Shown: positions 36,173 through 41,835 of the stretch, piece by piece
Layout: every line of letters begins with the position of its first letter
Numbering within the stretch: position 1 is the first letter of the stretch
From: Burkholderiales bacterium PBB2
Lineage (GTDB): Bacteria; Pseudomonadota; Gammaproteobacteria; Burkholderiales; Burkholderiaceae_C
DNA length: 41,835 nucleotides
Assembly: GCA_002255955.1 (NCBI GenBank)
Contig: NKIM01000040.1
Location: forward strand, 1 to 41,835
Direction: 5' to 3'
Translations under genes and position numbers: made by a program
The notes under the pieces: model-generated
Told to the model about the DNA's origin: nothing
The model's database searches: none
What the model saw: the letters and a program-made list of their open reading frames with translations, nothing else

Positions 36173-36907
36173 ATGACCAGCACCAGCACCTCCCGGCCCA
36201 ACCGCATCTTGGTCGTCGACGACGACGCCCGCATCCGCGACCTGCTGCGTCGCTACCTGACGCAAGAAGGCTTTGAAGTCCTGCTGGCCGAAGACAGCCG
36301 CTCGCTCAACAAGCACCTGACCCGCGAAACCGTGGACCTGATGGTGCTGGACCTGATGCTGCCGGGCGAAGACGGCCTGACCATCTGTCGCCGCCTGCGC
36401 GCCGCCAGCGACAACACCCCCATCATCATGCTGACCGCCAAGGTCGAAGAGGTCGACCGCATCGTCGGCCTCGAAGTCGGCGCCGATGACTACCTGGCCA
36501 AGCCCTTCAACCCGCGCGAGCTGCTGGCCCGCATCAACGCCGTGCTGCGCCGCCGCCCGGCGCTGGAAGCCCCCGGCGCGCCTTCGAAGGAACCGATGAC
36601 GGTGACCTTCGGCCCCTTCGAGTTCGACCTGGCCCAGCGCCGCCTGGCCCGCGACGGCGAGGTGCTGCCCCTGACCACGGGCGAGTTCTCCATGCTCAAG
36701 GCCCTGGTGCGCCACCCGCGCCAGCCGCTCTCTCGCGACAAGCTGGCGCAGCTGGCCCGTGGCCGCGATTTCGAGCCCTTCGACCGCAGCCTCGATGTGC
36801 AGATCTCGCGCCTGCGCAAGCTGCTGGAGACCGACCCGACCCAGCCGCGCTACATCCAGACCGTCTGGGGCGTGGGCTATGTCTTCGTGCCCGATGAAGC
36901 GAACTGA
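36173..36907 (+). CDS. ompR: OmpR-family response regulator
   Basis: This 244-residue regulator has a receiver domain with phospho-acceptor Asp60 (LMVLDLMLPGEDGL), the acidic pair at Asp16-Asp17 and the switch Lys in AKPFNPRELLARI. A winged-helix DNA-binding domain follows (FEFDLAQRRLARDGEVLPLTTGEF to IQTVWGVGYVF). Length and sequence agree with E. coli OmpR (239 residues), and the RxLxRD-type linker is retained. It is activated by the kinase encoded 36 bases downstream and probably responds to envelope or osmotic conditions. The ATG at 36173 is preceded by AGGA; the longer frame adds an unlikely N-terminus. Confidence 0.88.
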   Translation: MTSTSTSRPNRILVVDDDARIRDLLRRYLTQEGFEVLLAEDSRSLNKHLTRETVDLMVLDLMLPGEDGLTICRRLRAASDNTPIIMLTAKVEEVDRIVGLEVGADDYLAKPFNPRELLARINAVLRRRPALEAPGAPSKEPMTVTFGPFEFDLAQRRLARDGEVLPLTTGEFSMLKALVRHPRQPLSRDKLAQLARGRDFEPFDRSLDVQISRLRKLLETDPTQPRYIQTVWGVGYVFVPDEAN

Positions 36908-36943
36908 TAGCCTGATGCCTTGATCGCCCAGCGACCGGACCTC

Positions 36944-38266
36944 ATGCCCAAACCAGAGTTCGCTCTGAACCTCTTCTGGCGCACCTTTGCCCTGCTGGCC
37001 CTGCTGCTGGCCGGCGGCGTGCTGGCCTGGCAACAGACCTTCAAGGTGCTGGAGGCCGAGCCGCGCGCGCTGCAGGCCGCGCAGCAACTGGCCGGCCTGG
37101 TCAACCTCAGCCGTGTGGCACTCGAGGGCAGCGATGCCATCAACCGCGTCACCACGCTCAAGTCCCTGGCCCGCAGCAACACCGTGCAGGTGCGCGTGGC
37201 CGAGGACACCGACCGCTGGCAGCCCTACGACATCAACACCTTCGCCCGCCGCCTGGTGACCGAGCTGCGCCAGAGCCTGGGCCCGGACACCGTGGTGGCG
37301 CGCAGCGTCAACGAGGATGAAGGCCTGTGGGTGCGCTTCAGCATCGGCCCCGATGCCTACTGGCTCAAGACCAGCGCTGCACCGGTCTCGGTCAGCCTTT
37401 CGGGCAAGGGCTGGTGGCTGGTGATTGCCCTGATCGCCAGCGTGCTCGGCTCGGCCGCCATCACCCGCTTGATCAACCAGCCCCTGCGCGCGCTCAGCGA
37501 GGCAGCCCACCGCATCCGCGAGGGCGAGTACGACTCGCGCCTGGACGAAACCACCCGCACCAGCGAGATCCGCGACGTCAACACCGGCTTCAACCGCATG
37601 GCGCGCGAGCTGGCCAAGGTCGAGGAAGACCGTGCGGTGATGCTGGCCGGCATCTCGCACGACTTGCGCACGCCCCTGGCCCGCCTGCGCCTGGAGGCCG
37701 AGATGAGCGTGCCCGATGAGCAGGCGCGCCAGTTCATGGCCCAGGACATCGACCAGCTCGATGCCATCATTCACAAATTCATGGACTACGCCCGGCCCAA
37801 CGAGCTGCGACGCGAACCGCTCGAGCTGGCCGCCCTGGTGGAGCGCGAGGCCCACGCCTTCCGCTGGCCCGACCAGATCCGCATCGCCGTGGCCCTGCCC
37901 TCGGGCACCAAGGTGTGGGCCGACGAAACCGAGCTGGCGCGTGTGCTGCTCAATCTCTTCGAGAACGCACGCCGCTATGGCCATGCACCCGATGTGCCGG
38001 CCTTGGTGGAGGTGACCTGCACGCAGAGCGGCCCTTGGGTCACCCTGCAGGTGCGCGACCACGGCCCCGGTGTGCCGGCCGACATGCTGGCCCGGCTGAC
38101 CACGCCCTTTTTCCGCGGCGACGCGGCGCGCACGGCGGCCAACGGTGCCGGCCTGGGCCTGGCCATCGTTGAAAAATCGGTGCTGCGCCTGGGCGGGCAG
38201 CTGCGCATCGGCAATGCTGTGGACGGCGGGCTACAAACCCTGATCCGCCTGCAGCGCGCGAGCTGA
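36944..38266 (+). CDS. envZ: EnvZ-like sensor histidine kinase
   Basis: This 440-residue kinase has TM segments at about 12-30 and 157-175 enclosing a periplasmic domain of about 125 residues, followed by a HAMP domain. The phospho-acceptor is His239 in GISHDLRTPLARLRLE, the EnvZ signature. ATP-binding boxes follow: NLFENARRYG (N), VRDHGPGVP (G1) and GAGLGLAI (G2). It phosphorylates and dephosphorylates the OmpR-type regulator in response to an unknown envelope signal. Start at the ATG at 36944; TTG at 36920 would add 8 residues. Its stop codon lies at the edge of a large palindrome. Confidence 0.87.
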   Translation: MPKPEFALNLFWRTFALLALLLAGGVLAWQQTFKVLEAEPRALQAAQQLAGLVNLSRVALEGSDAINRVTTLKSLARSNTVQVRVAEDTDRWQPYDINTFARRLVTELRQSLGPDTVVARSVNEDEGLWVRFSIGPDAYWLKTSAAPVSVSLSGKGWWLVIALIASVLGSAAITRLINQPLRALSEAAHRIREGEYDSRLDETTRTSEIRDVNTGFNRMARELAKVEEDRAVMLAGISHDLRTPLARLRLEAEMSVPDEQARQFMAQDIDQLDAIIHKFMDYARPNELRREPLELAALVEREAHAFRWPDQIRIAVALPSGTKVWADETELARVLLNLFENARRYGHAPDVPALVEVTCTQSGPWVTLQVRDHGPGVPADMLARLTTPFFRGDAARTAANGAGLGLAIVEKSVLRLGGQLRIGNAVDGGLQTLIRLQRAS

Positions 38267-38408
38267 GAGCTTGTGAATTTTCTACTGCGCGGCTGCCATG
38301 CGTCGTTGGTCCGGTGCTCGGAATCCTCACGTACAGCAAGTACGTTCCGGTTCCTGTGCTCCGTCCGCCTAGCCTGACAACCGCTCGCGACAAAAATTCT
38401 CAAGCTCT
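38266..38408. repeat. 143-bp imperfect palindrome between convergent genes
   Basis: Both ends, read inward, begin AGAGCTTG(T/A)GAATTTT. The middle is dominated by ACGTAC, AGCAA, GTACGT and the paired tracts CCGGTGCTCGGAATCC and TTCCGGTTCCTGTGCTCCG. It begins at the kinase stop codon and ends 8 bases from the ispF stop, so it probably folds as a large hairpin at the end of both messages. The shape and the GTACGT centre recall the repeat at 34272. Confidence 0.7.
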
Positions 38409-38415
38409 GAGCCGT

Positions 38416-38937
38416 TCAGCCAGCGGCCAGCAGGCAGACCGCCCGCGTCTCGATCGCCTTGCCCTCACCCACCGGGCCCATTTTCTCGGCCGTCTTGGCC
38501 TTCACATTGACGCGCGCCAGTTCAATGCCCAGCACCTCGGCCAGGCGGCTGCGCATGGCCAGGATGTGCGGCGCCATCTTCGGCGCTTGCGCGACGATGG
38601 TGCTGTCCAGGTTGACGATCTGCCAGCCGGCAGCACGCACCTGCCGGTAGGCCTCGGCCAGCAGCACCATGGAATCGGCACCCTTGAATTCCAGCGCCGT
38701 GTCGGGGAAGAGCTTGCCGATGTCGCCCAGGGCGGCCGCGCCCAGCAAGGCGTCGGTGATGGCATGAGCCAGCGCATCGGCATCCGAGTGGCCGAGCAGG
38801 CCGTGGCTGTGCGGGATGGTCACGCCGCCCAGCACCAGGGGCCGGCCTTCGACCAGGGCATGGGTGTCCCAGCCTTCACCGATGCGCAGCGGCGGCAAGG
38901 TGGCGGGGGACGGGGCGGCAGCAGCATTCAGGGACAT
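38416..38937 (-). CDS. ispF: 2-C-methyl-D-erythritol 2,4-cyclodiphosphate synthase
   Basis: This 173-residue enzyme of the MEP isoprenoid pathway has metal ligands Asp24 and His26 (GEGWDTHAL) and His58 ([10 protein letters not shown]) and the family tract [19 protein letters not shown]. The C-terminal [14 protein letters not shown] is also conserved. It cyclises 4-diphosphocytidyl-methyl-erythritol 2-phosphate, losing CMP. The first motif reads EGWDTH rather than the common HGFDVH, a substitution outside the metal ligands. Its usual partner ispD is not next to it: the downstream side is a repeat and the upstream side a divergent patatin gene. Confidence 0.93.
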   Translation of the reverse strand: MSLNAAAAPSPATLPPLRIGEGWDTHALVEGRPLVLGGVTIPHSHGLLGHSDADALAHAITDALLGAAALGDIGKLFPDTALEFKGADSMVLLAEAYRQVRAAGWQIVNLDSTIVAQAPKMAPHILAMRSRLAEVLGIELARVNVKAKTAEKMGPVGEGKAIETRAVCLLAAG

Positions 38938-39125
38938 GACGAGTGGGCACAAGGCCGGCAAAGAGTTCCAATGCGGGCGAGCTTAGCGCATCGCCTGGGC
39001 CGCTTGGCCGGCGTTCCAGCCTGTGCCGCGCCTCCGCACCGCCCCCGGGGCGAGGCTGGCGGCCTGACGCGCTATCGTTCGCCCCGCCGCACGTTTTTCT
39101 TCCAGCTTCGAACGCTCGACCACCC

Positions 39126-41384
39126 ATGCCCTTGCTGCCGCCTCGCCTGATCTGCTTGACCCTGGCCCTGGCTCTGGCCGTCCCGTGCACCGATGCCGGC
39201 GCGCAAACCGTGCTGCCAGGCGACCCGCTGGTCACGCCGCAGCGGCCCGATGGCCAGCGTCCCAAGATCGGCCTGGTGCTGTCCGGAGGCGGTGTGCGCG
39301 GCCTGGCCCATATCGGCGTGCTGAAGGTGTTGCAAGAATTGAAAGTGCCCATCGATCTGGTCGTGGGCACCAGCATGGGCGCCGTGGTCGGCGGGGCCTA
39401 CGCCTCAGGCCGCAGCATCGAGGAGCTGGAGGAGTTTGTCGAGCACACCGACTGGCCCGCCGTGCTGGCCGACCGGCCGCCACGCCAGAACCTCAGCTAC
39501 CGCCGCCGAGAAGAGGACCAACTGATCCCCTCACGCCTGGAGCTGGGTGTGGACCCACGCGGCGGCCGCACCACCCTGCCGCCATCAGCCGCCGGCAACA
39601 GCGCGCTCGAGGCGGCACTGGAAAGCCTGGTGCGCGGCGAGCAGGCCGAAACCCCGATCAGCCGCCTGCGCCTGCCCTTCCGTGCCCTGGCCACCGACCT
39701 GCTCAATGGCGATCTGGTCGAGATGGTGGACACGCCGCTGTTCCTGGCCATGCGGGCCTCGATGGCGGTGCCGGGCGTCTTCTCGCCGGTGCGCGTCAAC
39801 GGACGGGCGGTGGTGGACGGCGGCCTGGTGCGCAATCTGGGCGTCGATGTGGCGCGCAAGATGGGGGCGGACATCATCATTGCGGTCAACGTCGGCTCGC
39901 CCTTGCTGGAAGAACGCGAGATCACCAGTGCGGTCGGCGTGGCCAACCAGATGCTGCAGATCCTGACCAACCAGAACGTCGCCCACTCGCTGCGCGAGCT
40001 CAAAAGCGTGGACGTGCTGATCGATCCGGACATGAGCAACCTCGGCTTCATGGACTTCAGCCGCTTCACGGAGGCCATCTCTTCCGGCCACCGCGCCGCC
40101 CTGGCCGCGCACGAGCGCCTGGAGCCGCTGAGTTTGGATGCCACGCAGTACGCCAGCTTCGAGCGCCAGCGCCTGCGCGTGCCCGAGCCGCTGTCACAGC
40201 TGCCCCTGCCCCTGGCCAGCCTGAGCATCGAGGGCACGCAGCGCAGCAACCCCAAGGCCTTGCGCGAAGAGCTGGGCCTGCAGCTGGGCCGGCCTACCAG
40301 CCCGGACGACATCAAGCGCGCCACCGCCGCCCTCTACGGACTGGGCGACTTCGAGCGCATTGACGCCCAAGTCACCGACAAAGACGAGCAGCGCCACCTG
40401 ACCCTGCATGTGCAAGAGGCCGAGTGGGCGCACAACCGCCTGCGCTTCGGTCTCAGCCTGCAAAGCAATTTCGGCGACACCAACCGTTTCAGCATCAGCG
40501 CCATGCATGTCAGCACCTGGTTGAACAACTGGGGCGCCGAGCTGCGCACCTTCGCCAGCCTGGGCGAAGACCGGGGCCTGTCACTCGATCTGATCCAGCC
40601 GCTCGGCGCCGGCTCGCCCTGGTACCTGAACCTGGGCAATCAATTCGGCGCCAGCAATTTCGACGACTACGACAGCATGGGCCGGCGCCGCCTGCGTGGC
40701 ACCAACGAACATGTGCTGTCGCAGTTGGCGATCGGCCGCCGCCTGTCCAACTGGGGTGATATGCGGCTGGGCCTGGTGCGTTTGTCGGGCAGCAACCGGG
40801 TGCTGATCCCCGAGCCCGAGGTGCCCAGCGCGGTCAAGGTCACGGCCCGCGCAGTCTTGGCCGAACTGAGCGCCGACACGCTCGATTCGCTGGCCTTCCC
40901 CAGCCGCGGCGTGCTGTTCAACGCCAGACTCCAGTACGTGACGGCCAACTCCGTCGGCGACGACCTGACCCTGCGCATGAGCGGGCTGGCGGCCTTCCGC
41001 GCCGGCAGCTGGGCTGGCCATGTCTACAGCGAATGGAGCCACGCGGCGCTGGGCGGCTCGGGCGGTAGCCTGGGCGGCTTCCTGCGCCTGTCCGGCACCA
41101 CCGAAAACTCGCTGAGCGGCCGCACCACTGGCTTCGGGCGCCTGGTGATGGCCCGTCGCATCGGGGAGATGCCGATTGGCCTGGGCGGCACCATCCGGGC
41201 GGGCATGTCGATGGAGCTGGGCGGCATCATCCGCGACCGAGAAAACTTCGATCGCAGTCAGCTCAAACTGGCGGCCAGCGCCTTCATTGCATTCGACACC
41301 CGCTTCGGCCCCTTCTACCTGGGCGCGGGCAGCACGCGACGCGGCGACAGCTCGGCCTACCTCTTCCTCGGCCCGACCTGGTGA
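39126..41384 (+). CDS. plpD: Patatin-like phospholipase autotransporter (type Vd, PlpD-like)
   Basis: This 752-residue protein starts at the ATG at 39126 with a signal peptide to about residue 27 (DAGA). The patatin lipase domain has oxyanion loop GGGVRG (54-59), nucleophile Ser83 in GTSMGA and partner Asp231 in DGGLVRN. A single POTRA-like domain (about 375-440: SLSIEGTQRSNPKALREELGL) joins it to a C-terminal 16-strand-type barrel ending FYLGAGSTRRGDSSAYLFLGPTW. The terminal aromatic Trp is typical of Bam-inserted barrels. Type Vd systems expose or release a phospholipase through their own barrel. The gene is divergent from ispF. Confidence 0.9.
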   Translation: MPLLPPRLICLTLALALAVPCTDAGAQTVLPGDPLVTPQRPDGQRPKIGLVLSGGGVRGLAHIGVLKVLQELKVPIDLVVGTSMGAVVGGAYASGRSIEELEEFVEHTDWPAVLADRPPRQNLSYRRREEDQLIPSRLELGVDPRGGRTTLPPSAAGNSALEAALESLVRGEQAETPISRLRLPFRALATDLLNGDLVEMVDTPLFLAMRASMAVPGVFSPVRVNGRAVVDGGLVRNLGVDVARKMGADIIIAVNVGSPLLEEREITSAVGVANQMLQILTNQNVAHSLRELKSVDVLIDPDMSNLGFMDFSRFTEAISSGHRAALAAHERLEPLSLDATQYASFERQRLRVPEPLSQLPLPLASLSIEGTQRSNPKALREELGLQLGRPTSPDDIKRATAALYGLGDFERIDAQVTDKDEQRHLTLHVQEAEWAHNRLRFGLSLQSNFGDTNRFSISAMHVSTWLNNWGAELRTFASLGEDRGLSLDLIQPLGAGSPWYLNLGNQFGASNFDDYDSMGRRRLRGTNEHVLSQLAIGRRLSNWGDMRLGLVRLSGSNRVLIPEPEVPSAVKVTARAVLAELSADTLDSLAFPSRGVLFNARLQYVTANSVGDDLTLRMSGLAAFRAGSWAGHVYSEWSHAALGGSGGSLGGFLRLSGTTENSLSGRTTGFGRLVMARRIGEMPIGLGGTIRAGMSMELGGIIRDRENFDRSQLKLAASAFIAFDTRFGPFYLGAGSTRRGDSSAYLFLGPTW

Positions 41385-41385
41385 T

Positions 41386-41409
41386 CGGGGCCCGGCGCGC
41401 CGGACCCCG
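41386..41409. terminator. Possible hairpin between convergent genes
   Basis: CGGGGCCCGGCG pairs with CGCCGGACCCCG apart from one C/A mismatch, between the convergent patatin and HTH genes. It has no T run, so it is a hairpin that could assist Rho-dependent or other termination at most. Confidence 0.35.
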
Positions 41410-41417
41410 CTGCAAAA

Positions 41418-41835
41418 TCAGTCGGCCTTGACGCGGCGCATGGCCGTGAACTGCTCGAACTCCCAGGAACGCAGGCCCAGCAGCAAGGTGAAGCCGTCGC
41501 GCTCGGTGGGCTGCAGGCGCTGGTCGTCCTGGTGCAAACGCGCCAGTTCAGCGGCCAGCTGGCGGATCTTCTGCACCAGCTCCTGCGCGCTCGGGTTTGA
41601 CAGACGGCCGTGCACGCACAGCAAGGCCTCGCCCTCGCCGTCAAAGCGGCCGGCGAAATAGTCGTTGACCACGTACTTGCGGAAGAAGTTCTGCACCGGG
41701 CCGTCGGGCAGCCAGTGGAAGGCGATGGACACCCGCATGCGGTAGCGGTTCAGCGGCTTGAGCTCGATCAGCTCCAGGCGATCGAGCTTGACCAGGTAGC
41801 GGATGCACTCGGTCTCGCTGATGGTGTAGGTCTCG
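41418..41835 (-). CDS. C-terminal part of an HTH-type transcriptional regulator (5' end off window)
   Basis: Reading leftward, 138 codons to the stop at 41418 are visible; the start and the DNA-binding part are beyond the right edge. The visible sequence (ETYTISETECIRYLVKLDRL, LELIELKPLNRYRMRV, HWLPDGPVQNFFRKYV, DDQRLQPTERDGFTLLLGLRSWEF) matches the sensor part of a family of HTH (XRE-type) regulators found in proteobacteria beside an N-terminal helix-turn-helix. The ligand is unknown. The assignment rests on similarity of the C-terminal region only. Confidence 0.55.
   Translation of the reverse strand, partial: ETYTISETECIRYLVKLDRLELIELKPLNRYRMRVSIAFHWLPDGPVQNFFRKYVVNDYFAGRFDGEGEALLCVHGRLSNPSAQELVQKIRQLAAELARLHQDDQRLQPTERDGFTLLLGLRSWEFEQFTAMRRVKAD

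Overview
The window is high-GC DNA with dense, short-spaced genes. Its gene content points to a betaproteobacterium of the order Burkholderiales, probably near the Roseateles/Rubrivivax/Sphaerotilaceae group. The supporting evidence is the guaB/DUF4124/rnfH-ratA/smpB block, PhaR and 3-hydroxybutyrate dehydrogenase (polyhydroxybutyrate metabolism), a FabR-type repressor beside an acyl desaturase, and RelA. The placement is inferred from gene content and protein similarity remembered from families; no search was run.

Bases 1-11,570 form a catabolic island for N-acetylgalactosamine (GalNAc). A secreted GH31 glycosidase resembling alpha-N-acetylgalactosaminidases (cut by the left edge) is divergent from a three-gene CUT2 sugar ABC transporter. 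These are followed by agaS (galactosamine-6-P deaminase/isomerase), a ROK-family kinase, a KbaZ/GatZ/AgaZ-family protein, the DeoR-family regulator agaR, and a nagA-type deacetylase. The inferred route is glycan -> GalNAc -> import -> GalNAc-6-P -> GalN-6-P -> tagatose-6-P. No tagatose-6-P kinase and no catalytic tagatose-bisphosphate aldolase (KbaY/GatY) is present, so the role of the KbaZ-like protein is the open question. The intergenic regions of the island carry repeated boxes of the form ATCGAAAG/CTTTCGAT, the likely AgaR operators.

Bases 11,602-18,928 hold a tandem pair of M13 metallopeptidases, a strong two-way terminator, and a two-gene operon (ferredoxin-type reductase plus membrane fatty acid desaturase). 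A divergent FabR-like TetR repressor faces that operon across a perfect 16-bp palindrome.

Bases 18,929-26,170 are mostly core genes (guaA, an MFS exporter, guaB, a DUF4124 protein, rnfH, ratA, smpB) but carry two apparent integration scars. One is a 30-codon integrase N-terminus remnant with short repeats just past the 3' end of guaA. The other is a synonymously diverged second copy of the last 12 codons of smpB just downstream of smpB.

Bases 26,178-41,835 carry a trans-sulfuration PLP enzyme, rimO, phaR, a class III nucleotide cyclase fused to an FHA domain, tRNA-Val(GAC), relA overlapping an alpha/beta hydrolase, 3-hydroxybutyrate dehydrogenase, a SIMPL-domain protein, an OmpR/EnvZ-type two-component pair, ispF, a patatin-type Vd autotransporter, and the 3' part of an HTH-type regulator cut by the right edge. 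Two large imperfect palindromes (about 99 and 143 bp) sit at 34,272 and 38,266. I see no CRISPR array, rRNA, intact transposase or complete prophage.
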